Positions 1 to 7,867 of a stretch of DNA of 64,000 nucleotides are shown in pieces. Each line of letters opens with the position of its first letter. Position 1 is the first letter of the stretch. The translations under genes and the position numbers were made by a program. The notes beneath the pieces were generated by a model that did no database searches, was not told the DNA's origin, and saw only the letters and a list, made by a program, of their open reading frames with translations. This DNA is from Pseudomonadota bacterium. Lineage in GTDB: Bacteria; Myxococcota; Myxococcia; Myxococcales; Myxococcaceae. The stretch spans positions 62,001 to 126,000 of the forward strand of contig JAFAFL010000019.1 in the NCBI GenBank assembly GCA_023423535.1, given 5' to 3'.

Positions 1-850
1 CCTGCTCGGCAGCCTTCTCTCCGCATTCGCGCTCTTCTTCTTCAAGAGTGCGTCGAGCATCAGCGCGTTCCTCTTTCTCGCGGTGATGTTCACGCTGCTC
101 GTCCTCAACGAGCTGCCGCGCTTCCAGAAGCTCGGGCCTGTCGTCCGCTTCGGGCTCTACAGCCTCTGCTGCGCCGCGTACCTCAGCTACCTCGTGCCGG
201 TGCTCGCGGGGACGCTCTCCGCGTGGCTGTTCGCGCTCGCGTGTGTCGGCGCGCTGCTCCCGTTCGTGCCGCTGGTGCTCCTCGCCATCCGGTGGAGTGG
301 GGGTGACCGCAAGGTGGCGCTGCGGCAGGTCGCGTATCCGGCGGCGGGCGTGCAGGTCGCGCTGCTGCTTCTCTACTTCGCCGGCGCCATCCCGCCGGTG
401 CCGCTGTCGCTGCAGTACATCGGCGTGTTCCACGACGTGAAGCGCTCCGAGGACGGGACCGGCTACACGCTCTTCCACGAGCGCGCGCCGTGGCGGTTCT
501 GGGAGCGCGGCGACCAGAAGTTCCTCCATCGCGAAGGGGACAAGGTCTTCGTCTTCGCCAGCGTGTTCGCGCCGGTGTCGGTGGAGAAGGGGAACCTGCC
601 GATCCATTTCCACTGGTTCCACGACGACCCGAAGAAGGGTTGGACGGAGAAGAACCGCTACACCTTCGGCGGACTGCGGGGCGGCCGCGCGGAGGGCTTC
701 CGTACCTTCGCCAACTTCACCAACCCCGCGCCCGGCGACTGGCGGGTGGAGATCCGCGCACCGGACGGCCGCGAGATCGGCCGCATCCGCTTCGAGGTCA
801 TCCCCGACGCGCGCGAGGGCGAGCGACAGTTCCAGACGCAGCCGGGCTGA
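1..850 (+). CDS. DUF2914 membrane protein, 5' end outside window
   Basis: The reading frame is open from base 2 with no stop upstream, so the gene begins before the window. The visible part starts with several hydrophobic segments, which indicates an integral inner-membrane protein. It ends in a soluble domain of about 150 residues that looks like DUF2914. Supporting features are paired Trp/Phe positions, a Gly-rich turn near FGGLRGGRAEGFRTF, and a GDWRVEIRAPDGREIG strand pattern close to the C-terminus. The role of DUF2914 is not known. The last 53 bases overlap the convergent small gene at 798-1076. The internal GTG/ATG at 83-88 is unlikely to be the true start because the hydrophobic coding sequence continues upstream. 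Confidence 0.75.
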   Translation, partial: LLGSLLSAFALFFFKSASSISAFLFLAVMFTLLVLNELPRFQKLGPVVRFGLYSLCCAAYLSYLVPVLAGTLSAWLFALACVGALLPFVPLVLLAIRWSGGDRKVALRQVAYPAAGVQVALLLLYFAGAIPPVPLSLQYIGVFHDVKRSEDGTGYTLFHERAPWRFWERGDQKFLHREGDKVFVFASVFAPVSVEKGNLPIHFHWFHDDPKKGWTEKNRYTFGGLRGGRAEGFRTFANFTNPAPGDWRVEIRAPDGREIGRIRFEVIPDAREGERQFQTQPG

Positions 851-1076
851 GCTCTCTCGGCAGGAAGAGATCGTCGCCCAGTCCTTCGACGTGGACGCGC
901 AGGAGCGGGTCACGGGGGAACTGCTGCAGCGGCTCGTCGTACACGAGCGCGGTCACCACGCCGCGGCTTCCGGCGAACCTCGGGTCCATGTCCTCGGCCG
1001 CGTGGCGGATGAGCACCGGCTGACCGGGACGGAAGGGCGCGCCTTCCACGTTCACTTCGACGACGAGTGCGTCCAT
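798..1076 (-). CDS. Small conserved hypothetical protein, SH3-like, third gene of sigma operon
   Basis: This is a 92-residue soluble protein starting MDALVVEVN. It contains RPGQPVLIRHAAEDMDP and a GVVTALVYDEPLQQ segment. The short beta-strand pattern and GQPVLIRH-type turn suggest a small SH3-like barrel, but I do not recognise a named family. The ATG at 1076 is preferred over an upstream start because the preceding gene's TGA overlaps it as TGATG, which implies translational coupling. It is the last gene of a run with an ECF sigma factor and a membrane anti-sigma candidate. Its 3' end overlaps the convergent DUF2914 gene by about 50 bases. Confidence 0.6.
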   Translation of the reverse strand: MDALVVEVNVEGAPFRPGQPVLIRHAAEDMDPRFAGSRGVVTALVYDEPLQQFPRDPLLRVHVEGLGDDLFLPRELSPAASGTVARPRARRG

Positions 1077-1762
1077 CACGGCGCGAAGGTCCTCCGGGGA
1101 AGCGTGAGCTGAAGCAGGAACACGACCGCGACGACCATCGCCCACGCGCCGAGGTGCCAGATGGCCACGTGTGCGAAGCCCTTCTCGCAGGCGAGCTCGC
1201 CGACCATCGCGCCGGTGGTTCCGATGGCGAGGCCCGTCAAGAGCGCGCGCTTCGTGCCCGCGTGGAAGCCGCGCAGGAAGATGCCCGCGGCCACCAGAGC
1301 CGGGATCGCCACCGCGACGTGGCTGGCGGTGCAGACCCAGTCGGGCAGGGCGCTCGTGGCCTCCGAGCCCCAGCGCCAGAAGGCGACCATGCCCACCGAG
1401 AACAGGCCCACGCTCGTTCCCACCGCGCGAATGCGTTCGGCACCGGGAAGCGGCGGCATGAGCGCGCCTCGTATGCCGTAGGCGAGCGCAGCCAGCAGCA
1501 CGATGAAGAGCGGCACCCGCGAGAGGATGACGTCAGGAGAAGCAGCACCCGAAGTGAGCACCGCGACCGCCGCCACCAGGGGAATGCCGGCGCAGAGGCC
1601 GACGAGCAGGAGCGCTTCACGACGCCAGCGACGCACCGGCGCCTTGCGAGCGAGCTCACTGCGCGCCGCGGCACGCGCACGCTCCAGCGCAGACTGAGCA
1701 CGCGGTGCAGGGGAGGGCGGCGCTCCAAGCTCGCCCAGCAGCTCATCGAGACGGCGGCTCAT
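1076..1762 (-). CDS. NrsF/DUF1109-like membrane anti-sigma factor candidate
   Basis: This is a 228-residue protein with a short charged cytoplasmic N-terminus (about residues 1-45) followed by six hydrophobic segments. The order and length match the NrsF/DUF1109 family, whose members hold an ECF sigma factor at the inner membrane. A Cys in PDWVCTASH and the ELACEKGFAHVAIWH stretch match the Cys/His positions typical of this family, which in Caulobacter NrsF are linked to sensing of redox or metal stress. The start ATG overlaps the stop of the upstream sigma factor by 4 bases (ATGA), which strongly supports a sigma/anti-sigma pair. The sensed signal cannot be read from the sequence. Confidence 0.7.
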   Translation of the reverse strand: MSRRLDELLGELGAPPSPAPRAQSALERARAAARSELARKAPVRRWRREALLLVGLCAGIPLVAAVAVLTSGAASPDVILSRVPLFIVLLAALAYGIRGALMPPLPGAERIRAVGTSVGLFSVGMVAFWRWGSEATSALPDWVCTASHVAVAIPALVAAGIFLRGFHAGTKRALLTGLAIGTTGAMVGELACEKGFAHVAIWHLGAWAMVVAVVFLLQLTLPRRTFAP

Positions 1763-2331
1763 GCGGCCCCCCGATCATCCAGATCGCCCAGGAGCGTGCG
1801 CAGCCGCTCGTAACCGCGATGGGCCCGGATGCGCGCGGCGGTCTCGGTGATCCCGAGTGCCTGCGCCACGTCGCCGAACCCGAAGCCCTGCACCTTGTGG
1901 AGGAGCACGGCCTCTCGCTGCGACTCGGGGAGCGCCATGAACGCGGCCTCCAGGCGCCGGCGCAGGCCCGGATCGCCCATCACCGCCGGAACGCTGCCGC
2001 CCTCCAGCGCGAGCGCGCCCGCGTGTGTCTCGCCCCCGTCCGTCAGCTGGGGATCGAGCTTCCGCTTCCGCAACGCATCCCGCGCCGCATTGGCGGCGAT
2101 GGTCATCAGCCAGGGCTGAAAGCGCATCCCGTGCTCGAAGCGGCCGCGCGCGCGCACCACCGAGAGCATCGTGGACTGCAGGAGATCCTCCGCCAGCGCC
2201 GCGTCGCGCACCATGCGGGTGAGGAACCCCTGCACGGCCGGCGCATGGCGCTCGAAGAGAACGTCGAACGCCACGTCCTCTCCGTTGCAGAAACGTTCCA
2301 TGAGCGCTTCGTCCGTGGGCTGCACCATCAC
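1759..2331 (-). CDS. ECF sigma-70 family RNA polymerase sigma factor
   Basis: This 190-residue protein has the two ECF domains. Region 2 lies at about residues 20-90, with LFERHAPAVQGFL and AEDLLQSTML. Region 4 lies at about 125-185, with LPESQREAVLLHKVQG and a helix-turn-helix around VAQALGITETAARIRAHRG. It directs core RNA polymerase to a small stress regulon. It is first in a three-gene run, and its stop overlaps the start of the NrsF-like anti-sigma candidate. ECF operons usually start with a promoter used by the sigma itself; I could not pick one out with confidence in the 87 bases upstream. Confidence 0.9.
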   Translation of the reverse strand: MMVQPTDEALMERFCNGEDVAFDVLFERHAPAVQGFLTRMVRDAALAEDLLQSTMLSVVRARGRFEHGMRFQPWLMTIAANAARDALRKRKLDPQLTDGGETHAGALALEGGSVPAVMGDPGLRRRLEAAFMALPESQREAVLLHKVQGFGFGDVAQALGITETAARIRAHRGYERLRTLLGDLDDRGAA

Positions 2332-2418
2332 CTGCCCTCATTTACGAACCGCGTCGGAACCTGTTTCGCGCCTCTTTCTCGCCGCGAAGATGTGCGGCGA
2401 TGTGCGTCTCCGGGACTG

Positions 2419-3984
2419 CTACCGGCTCTTGCGCGGAGCGGCCCGCTTCAGCACCCGCGAGACCTTCGCCTTCACCTTCGCGGCCCCACCGGACTTCGCG
2501 GCCTTCTTGCCCTTCCAGATGCCGGCCATCCAGGCCTCCACGTCGCGCGACTCGCTGGGGATGTCGGCGGTGAGGTTGCGCATGCCCTTCGCGGTGACGA
2601 GCACGTCGTCCTCGATGCGCACGCCGATGCCGCGGTACTTCGCCGGCACGGTGAGGTCGTCCTTCTGGAAGTAGAGGCCCGGCTCCACGGTGAGCACCAT
2701 GCCGGCCTTCAGCTTCCCGAACTTGTACGTCTCCTGCCGGGCCTTCGCGCAGTCGTGCACGTCGAGCCCGAGCATGTGGCTCACGTTGTGGAGCGTGTAG
2801 CGCTTGTAGAAGAGGTTCTCGTCCTTCAGCGCCTCCTCCGCGCTCTCGAGGATGCCCATCTTCTCGAGGCCCTCGGCGAGCACGCGCATCGCCCGACGGT
2901 TCGGCTCGAGGAAGTCGTTGCCCGGCTTCACCGCCTCGAACGCGGCGGCCTGCGCGCGGTGGACGAGCTCGTAGACCTCGCGCTGCTCCTTCGTGAACCG
3001 GCCGCTCACCGGCAGCGTGCGCGTGACGTCCGCGGTGTAGAGCGAGTTGCCCTCCACGCCGGCATCGAGCAGCAGCAGCTCGCCCTTCTGCAGCGGCCCG
3101 TCGTTGCGCGTCCAGTGCAGCACGCAGGCGTGGTGGCCGCTCGCGGCGATGGTGCCGTAGCCCACGTCGTTGCCCTCCACGCGCGCGCGGAGGTTGAACA
3201 CGCCCTCCACGTGGCGCTCGGTGCCGCCGTCCCTGAGCTGCCGGATGACGTCCTCGAAGCCGCGGTGGGTGGAGGCGATCACGCCCTCCAGCTCGCGGAT
3301 CTCCAGCGCGTCCTTGATGAGGCGCAGCTCGGAGAGGAACTCGGCGAGCTCCTTGTCCAGCGCGTCCGTCGCCGGCACCTGTGCGTCGAGCGCCTGGGAC
3401 ATCCCGCGCAGCACGCGCATCGGCCTGCCGCCACCGCGCGCGCCGGTGAGGTACTCCGCCAGCTCGGGCAGTCCGCGCGCCTCGTGCACGTCGAACGCAG
3501 CGCGGCTCTCCGGAACGCCCAGACGAGGGCCAACCCACAGCTCGCCCTTCACGCGGTCGGTGAAGAAGGTCGAGTCGGTCTTGCCCGGGTTCGGCTCCAC
3601 GAAGAGCACGTCCTTGTGGCCGGCGCCCGCGGTGTCGCCGAGCGGCTCGAGCACCAGCACGCAGTCAGGCTCGGTGTTGCCGGTGAGGTAGTAGAAGTCC
3701 GTGCCCGGCCGGAAGCGGTAGTGCGTGTCGTTGGCGCGCACCTTCTCGTGGCCGGTGGGGATGACGAGCCACTCGCCGGGGAAGCGCGCGGAGAGCTCGC
3801 GGCGGCGGCGCGCGAACGCCTGCGCTCCCTTGATCTTCGAGGGCAGCTTCGCGCTCTTCGGCTTCCAGTCGCGCGTCATGAACTGCAGCAGCGCCGGCGG
3901 GTTCGCGCTGTCGTGGCTGGCCTTCGCCTCGGGCGTGGCCTGCGGCTCGGAGGTGACGGGGGTGGCGTCCTTCTGGAAGGTCAT
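2419..3984 (-). CDS. pepP: Xaa-Pro aminopeptidase (M24B family)
   Basis: This 521-residue cytoplasmic metallopeptidase removes an N-terminal residue before proline. An N-terminal creatinase-like domain (about residues 45-210, with FRPGTDFYYLTG) is followed by the pita-bread catalytic domain. The di-metal ligands are visible: Asp in LLLDAGVEG, Asp in YTADVTRTLPVSG, His in HNVSHMLGLDVHD, Glu in VEPGLYFQ and Glu in GVRIEDDVLV. The first about 35 residues and the basic Lys/Ala-rich tail (about 495-521) lie outside the usual domain limits. Its ATG overlaps the end of rsmE by 4 bases, so the two are probably co-transcribed. Confidence 0.93.
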   Translation of the reverse strand: MTFQKDATPVTSEPQATPEAKASHDSANPPALLQFMTRDWKPKSAKLPSKIKGAQAFARRRRELSARFPGEWLVIPTGHEKVRANDTHYRFRPGTDFYYLTGNTEPDCVLVLEPLGDTAGAGHKDVLFVEPNPGKTDSTFFTDRVKGELWVGPRLGVPESRAAFDVHEARGLPELAEYLTGARGGGRPMRVLRGMSQALDAQVPATDALDKELAEFLSELRLIKDALEIRELEGVIASTHRGFEDVIRQLRDGGTERHVEGVFNLRARVEGNDVGYGTIAASGHHACVLHWTRNDGPLQKGELLLLDAGVEGNSLYTADVTRTLPVSGRFTKEQREVYELVHRAQAAAFEAVKPGNDFLEPNRRAMRVLAEGLEKMGILESAEEALKDENLFYKRYTLHNVSHMLGLDVHDCAKARQETYKFGKLKAGMVLTVEPGLYFQKDDLTVPAKYRGIGVRIEDDVLVTAKGMRNLTADIPSESRDVEAWMAGIWKGKKAAKSGGAAKVKAKVSRVLKRAAPRKSR

Positions 3985-4760
3985 GGCGGGGAGCCTTTCG
4001 CGGGAGCGGGTGAGTCCTGAAGCGTGCGGCGCGCATCCACGTGCGCGAGGAGTGTCGGGACCGCGGTCTCCACCCGCAGGATGCGCGGCCCGATGGAGAA
4101 GGGATGAAAGCCGAACTGGCGCAGCAGATCGACCTCGAACGGCACCCAGCCGCCTTCCGGTCCGATCGCCAGCGCGATGCGTTCTCCACGCGCCAGTGAG
4201 GGGAGCCCGTGAACTCTCGTCTCTGCCACGGGATGGGCGAGCAGCCGATGCGTCACCCCTGCGCCGCGCAGGAGCCCGTCGAGCTCGTCCTCCACGAACG
4301 GCCGGAAGCGCTCGCGCACGACGACCTCCGGCAGCACCGTGTCGCGCGCCTGCTCGAGGCCGAGCGTGAGCAGCCCGTCGAGGAACTCCTCCGCGAGCAC
4401 CTTCGAGTCGAAGTAGCTCTTCTCCACCCGCGCCGCGTTGACGAGGAACACCCGGTCCACGCCGAGCGACGCGACCGACGGCAGCACCTTCTTCAACGCC
4501 TTCGGTCGCGGGATGGCCAGCAGCAGCTCCACGTGCGCGCGCGGAGGCGGCGGCTCGGTGAGGGAGATGCGCAGCTCCAGCACCTCGCGATCGAGTCGGA
4601 CGACTTCACCGGTGCCGACCTGGCCGCGCAGAAGGCCGACGCGCAGCGTGTCGCCCTCGGCTGCACGGAGGACCTCGCGCGCATGCTGGAGCCTTCGGCC
4701 CTCGAGCCGCGCGAGATCGGAAGAGACGAGGTCCTCCGGACGAAGGAGAAGGAGGTTCAC
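3981..4760 (-). CDS. rsmE: 16S rRNA m3U1498 methyltransferase RsmE
   Basis: This 259-residue protein matches RsmE in length and layout. An N-terminal PUA-like domain (about residues 1-70, with RRLQHAREVLRAAEGDTLRV) precedes a SPOUT-class knotted methyltransferase domain. Typical marks are AIPRPKALKKVLPSVASLGVD, the SAM-binding loop AIGPEGGW, and RILRVETAVPTLLAHVDA near the end. It methylates N3 of U1498 in 16S rRNA with S-adenosylmethionine. It overlaps pepP by 4 bases. The C-terminal 15 residues are rich in Pro/Ala/Lys and look dispensable. Confidence 0.92.
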   Translation of the reverse strand: MNLLLLRPEDLVSSDLARLEGRRLQHAREVLRAAEGDTLRVGLLRGQVGTGEVVRLDREVLELRISLTEPPPPRAHVELLLAIPRPKALKKVLPSVASLGVDRVFLVNAARVEKSYFDSKVLAEEFLDGLLTLGLEQARDTVLPEVVVRERFRPFVEDELDGLLRGAGVTHRLLAHPVAETRVHGLPSLARGERIALAIGPEGGWVPFEVDLLRQFGFHPFSIGPRILRVETAVPTLLAHVDARRTLQDSPAPAKGSPP

Positions 4761-4813
4761 GGCGCTGCTTCTAACCCCGAGCGCGCCGTGCGTCCTCCGC
4801 TCCCGCGCTGCGC

Positions 4814-5329
4814 CTACATCCGCGGCGCCTTGTTCGTCTGCTTCGGGATCTCGGAGGAGGGCTCACCTTCGCCCTCCGCCATCAGCTCCGCGATGGTGTC
4901 CTCCATCGCCTTGCCCATCTGCTCGAGCTCCTCGCGGCTGAAGACCTTGCGCACCTCGGGGAACATCTCCTTCTCCTCCTCGCCCACGTGGTGCTCGACC
5001 ATCTCCTTCAGCGTCTTGATCTTCGCGTCGAAGGTCCGGTCGTTGGGCTGCATGTCGAGAAGGTCGGAGAGGATCCGCTTCACCGCGAGGTGCTCCTCCA
5101 CCGCCTCCAGCACGTCGCCCTCCTGGTCCTGCTGCTTCTCCTTCAGCGCTGGATAGAAGTGCGTCTCCTCGATCGTCGCGTGCGCCGCGAGCGAGTCCGC
5201 GATCTGCAGGAACAGGAGCTTCCGGTTGCGGTCGTCCCCCTCCTCCAGCTCGAGGTACGCCTTGAAGAGCTGCTCGACCTCCCTGTGCTGATCCGTCAGG
5301 AGCTTCAGTGCGTCCACGCCATCCTCCAA
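4814..5329 (-). CDS. Hemerythrin HHE-domain protein
   Basis: This is a 171-residue helical protein. His residues suited to a di-iron centre sit in DQHREVEQLF (His about 15), HATIEETHFYP, EEHLAVKRI and VEHHVGEEEKEMFPEV. The spacing fits a duplicated HHE four-helix bundle. Such proteins bind oxygen, nitric oxide or iron; which of these applies here is unknown. The Glu-rich C-terminal tail after residue 150 is probably disordered. It is read in the same direction as rsmE and pepP, 53 bases upstream of rsmE, and may share their transcript. Confidence 0.88.
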   Translation of the reverse strand: MEDGVDALKLLTDQHREVEQLFKAYLELEEGDDRNRKLLFLQIADSLAAHATIEETHFYPALKEKQQDQEGDVLEAVEEHLAVKRILSDLLDMQPNDRTFDAKIKTLKEMVEHHVGEEEKEMFPEVRKVFSREELEQMGKAMEDTIAELMAEGEGEPSSEIPKQTNKAPRM

Positions 5330-5422
5330 TGTCAGGTTCCCGTGAAGGATGGGGACGGATGCCGGGAATGTCCGCTGTTGGAGGCGTCGCAGCGAGCAGG
5401 GAGCCGAGCGCGCGTCTGCGCG

Positions 5423-6127
5423 TCAAGCCGTGAAGAGCTCGGGCGCTTCGTCGGGCTCGATGCACTCCGGCCGGTCGCTCTTCGGCGAGTTCACCAGGCT
5501 CGACACCGGGTGCGCCTCGAGCGGCTCGCCCTCCCACGACTTGAGGAGCGGCAGCAACTCCACCGGCTCTTTCGGGTCCTGCGCCAGCCACTCCGCGATG
5601 CGCTCCTTCGGGAGGATCACCGGCATGCGGTCGTGCAGCGTGGACATGAACTCGTTGGGCGTGGTGGTGATGAGCGTGCAGGTGTGGATGACGTCCGACT
5701 CGGGCGCGCTCGGATCGCGCCAGCTCTCCCACAGGCCGGCGATGGCGAAGGCCTTCTTCGAGCCCAGCCGGATGTACATGGGCTGCTTGCGCTTGCCGTC
5801 CACGCGCCACTCGAAGAACCCGTCGGCGAGGACGATGCAGCGGCGCTTGCGCAGCGGCACGCGGAAGGAGGGCTTCTCCGCCAGCGTCTCCGCGCGCGCG
5901 TTGATCATCTTGCTGCCGATGGAGGCGGCCTTCGCCCACGAGGGGATGAGGCCCCAGCGGAAGAGCTCCACCTGGTTGCGGCCGTCGTTGCGGACGACCG
6001 CCACCCGCTGCGTCGGCGACACGTTGTAGCGAGGCCGCATCGCCTCCTGCGTCGCAGCGTCGATGACGATGCCGAGCTCGGACTGCAGCTCGACGGGAGA
6101 GGTCTTCAGCGTGTAGCGGCCGCACAT
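5423..6127 (-). CDS. SRAP/YedK abasic-site-processing protein
   Basis: This 234-residue protein belongs to the SRAP (HMCES/YedK) family. These proteins form a stable thiazolidine crosslink with abasic sites in single-stranded DNA and so shield them. The start is set at 6127 because the family needs Cys2 exposed after removal of Met, and the sequence begins MCGRYTL. Other family marks are PRYNVSPTQ, FRWGLIPSWAK, the MINARAET segment, CIVLADGFFEW (with the conserved Glu) and the STLHDRMPVIL segment holding the conserved His. The frame stays open 49 codons upstream, but that extension has the composition of a shadow frame. Confidence 0.93.
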   Translation of the reverse strand: MCGRYTLKTSPVELQSELGIVIDAATQEAMRPRYNVSPTQRVAVVRNDGRNQVELFRWGLIPSWAKAASIGSKMINARAETLAEKPSFRVPLRKRRCIVLADGFFEWRVDGKRKQPMYIRLGSKKAFAIAGLWESWRDPSAPESDVIHTCTLITTTPNEFMSTLHDRMPVILPKERIAEWLAQDPKEPVELLPLLKSWEGEPLEAHPVSSLVNSPKSDRPECIEPDEAPELFTA

Positions 6128-6182
6128 GGCGGGAGAGACTACCGCTCCCGCGAGGACGCCGCTGCACGCGCGTGGTGCCCGC

Positions 6183-7607
6183 TCAGCGAGCGAGCGTGGC
6201 CCGAACGGTGCGGCCCTTCGCCTCGGCGCCACTGACCGGCCGCGCGAGATCGAGCACCAGCCGCGTGCCGCCATCGCGCGCGCCCACGCGGACCGTCTGC
6301 ACCAGGCTGCCGTCGCCCTTCACCTGCGAGCTGCCCTGCGGCTTCACCCGGTCGAGGTCGATCACCAGACGCGAAGGTCCGTTGAGCGCGAAGGCCCGGT
6401 CGATGCGCGCGCCCTCCGCCAGCGTCACCGTCACCTCGAGCGAGTTGCCCGACTGCTTCCAGCTCACCTCGCGCGCGCCACCGGAGGCGAGACGCGCGGA
6501 GCCGGACTTCTGCGGCTGCGCTGCAGGGCGCGGAGCGGGCGCGGCGACCTTCTGCGGCTGCGCGACGACCGGCGCGGGGGCGGGGACCGGAGCAGGAGCA
6601 GGAGAGGGCGCGGCGATCACGGCCGGCGCGGCGGGCGCAGGAGCGACGGGAGCGGGCTCGACGACCGGCGCAGGCACGGGCGCTTCGGCGAGCAGCTCTT
6701 CCAGCTCGCCTTCGGAACCCGCGGCCTCCATCGCAGCGGGCGGAGTGGGCGCCGCGATGATCTGCCGTCCCTCCTCGGGCTGCTGCTTCGAGACGCTGTA
6801 CTGCGCCGCGAGGACGCCACCGAGCGCCGCGGCCACCAGCAGCGCGAACACGCCACCGGCGGCGACCATCCGACGGCGCGGATCGAGCACTGGCGAAGCG
6901 CGCAGAGGCTCCGCGTGATCCTCTTCCTCCGCAGAGTCAGCGTCCGCATCGGCGCCCGCTTCCGATCGAGCGTCGTACGCCTCTTCGTCGAGCTGAGGGG
7001 CGACCACCTCCGGTGCGTCCTGCTCGCGGTCCAACTCCGCGTGGAGAACGGGTACCTCAGCCCTCGGCGTGAGGTCCGCGATCGGCTGCGACAGCAGACC
7101 CCGAGGCGGCGGCGGCGGCGAGTGGAGCGGCGCGGAGAGGATCGGGCGCGCGACGACCGAAGGCGCAGGCGCAGCCACCACGGGCTCGGGCTTCGGCGCA
7201 GCAACGGGCGCGGCAGCGGCCGGCGCAGGCGCGGCAACGGGCTCCTCCGCCGGCGCGTGGGCACGCTCGAAGATGTGCTCGATCAGATCGGTGGAGCGGG
7301 GGTTGAGGAACTTCGTGAAGCGCACGCCGAAGCCCGGACCGCGACCGTCGGCGGACACGGACTCCTCGGGCTCGGCGGCCCAGACGACCTCGCCCTCCGC
7401 GAAGGGGAAGATCTTCCCGCGCGCCTCGAGACCAACGGAGACGGACGAGCCGATCTCCGGCCGCTCCTCGGTGCGCACGAACATGCCGCCGTGGGAGAGG
7501 TTCTCCGCCTCGACCCGGACGGACTGCTCGCCGAGACCTGCACCACCGGCGAGGAAGGAGACGTGGACGGGCTTGGGGAAAGGGACTCGCTCGAGACGCT
7601 CTTGCAT
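6183..7607 (-). CDS. PilZ domain - transmembrane - AMIN domain protein
   Basis: This protein of about 474 residues has an N-terminal PilZ domain (residues 1 to about 105), with the AENLSHGGMFVR core and GFGVRFTKF strand. It then has an Ala/Pro-rich stretch, an Arg-rich border and one transmembrane helix (about 246-272, VAAGGVFALLVAAALGG). A long Pro/Ala/Val linker follows, then a C-terminal AMIN domain (about 385-474, with LEVTVTLAEGARIDR and SRLVIDLDRVKP). PilZ would face the cytoplasm and AMIN the periplasm. AMIN domains bind envelope polymers. The usual RxxxR of c-di-GMP-binding PilZ is not clear here. The ATG at 7607 is preferred over an upstream GTG because GAGGT lies 5 bases before it. 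Confidence 0.82.
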   Translation of the reverse strand: MQERLERVPFPKPVHVSFLAGGAGLGEQSVRVEAENLSHGGMFVRTEERPEIGSSVSVGLEARGKIFPFAEGEVVWAAEPEESVSADGRGPGFGVRFTKFLNPRSTDLIEHIFERAHAPAEEPVAAPAPAAAAPVAAPKPEPVVAAPAPSVVARPILSAPLHSPPPPPRGLLSQPIADLTPRAEVPVLHAELDREQDAPEVVAPQLDEEAYDARSEAGADADADSAEEEDHAEPLRASPVLDPRRRMVAAGGVFALLVAAALGGVLAAQYSVSKQQPEEGRQIIAAPTPPAAMEAAGSEGELEELLAEAPVPAPVVEPAPVAPAPAAPAVIAAPSPAPAPVPAPAPVVAQPQKVAAPAPRPAAQPQKSGSARLASGGAREVSWKQSGNSLEVTVTLAEGARIDRAFALNGPSRLVIDLDRVKPQGSSQVKGDGSLVQTVRVGARDGGTRLVLDLARPVSGAEAKGRTVRATLAR

Positions 7608-7681
7608 GTGGGACCTCACCTCACCTGGCAGGCGATGGTGAGGCCACTCTGGAGGTCCCGCAACTTCCCGGCTACGTCCCG

Positions 7682-7813
7682 CTACAGCTTCATCGCGGGC
7701 TTCTTCTTCGAGGGCGGCTCGCGCTTCTCCGTCCCTCGCGCGCCGGGCGCCTTCTTCGCCGGCTCACGCGGCGTCTCCCTCTTCTTCTCTGGCGTCTGCT
7801 TCTTCGCGGCCAT
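7682..7813 (-). CDS. Small Lys/Pro-rich basic protein (43 residues)
   Basis: This is a 43-residue ORF starting MAAKKQTPEKKRET and ending KKKPAMKL. About a third of the residues are Lys or Arg, mixed with Pro and Ala, like the tails of histone H1-like proteins. The codon choice keeps G/C at third positions. A strong purine-rich ribosome site (GGAGGGAGGGA) lies just upstream of the ATG. Together these argue for a real gene rather than chance. It may bind nucleic acid or be disordered; no function is assigned. It sits alone between the PilZ-AMIN gene and the pyrophosphorylase gene, all on the same strand. Confidence 0.6.
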   Translation of the reverse strand: MAAKKQTPEKKRETPREPAKKAPGARGTEKREPPSKKKPAMKL

Positions 7814-7867
7814 GCCTCATCCCTCCCTCCGCGGAAGGTAGGCACTGCGGCGGAGGGCTGGCAGCCG

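Noticed and set aside
1705..4020. Open frame of 771 codons on the + strand
   Set aside because: It is antisense to the ECF sigma and pepP genes, both of which have full domain matches; no motif is seen in the long frame.
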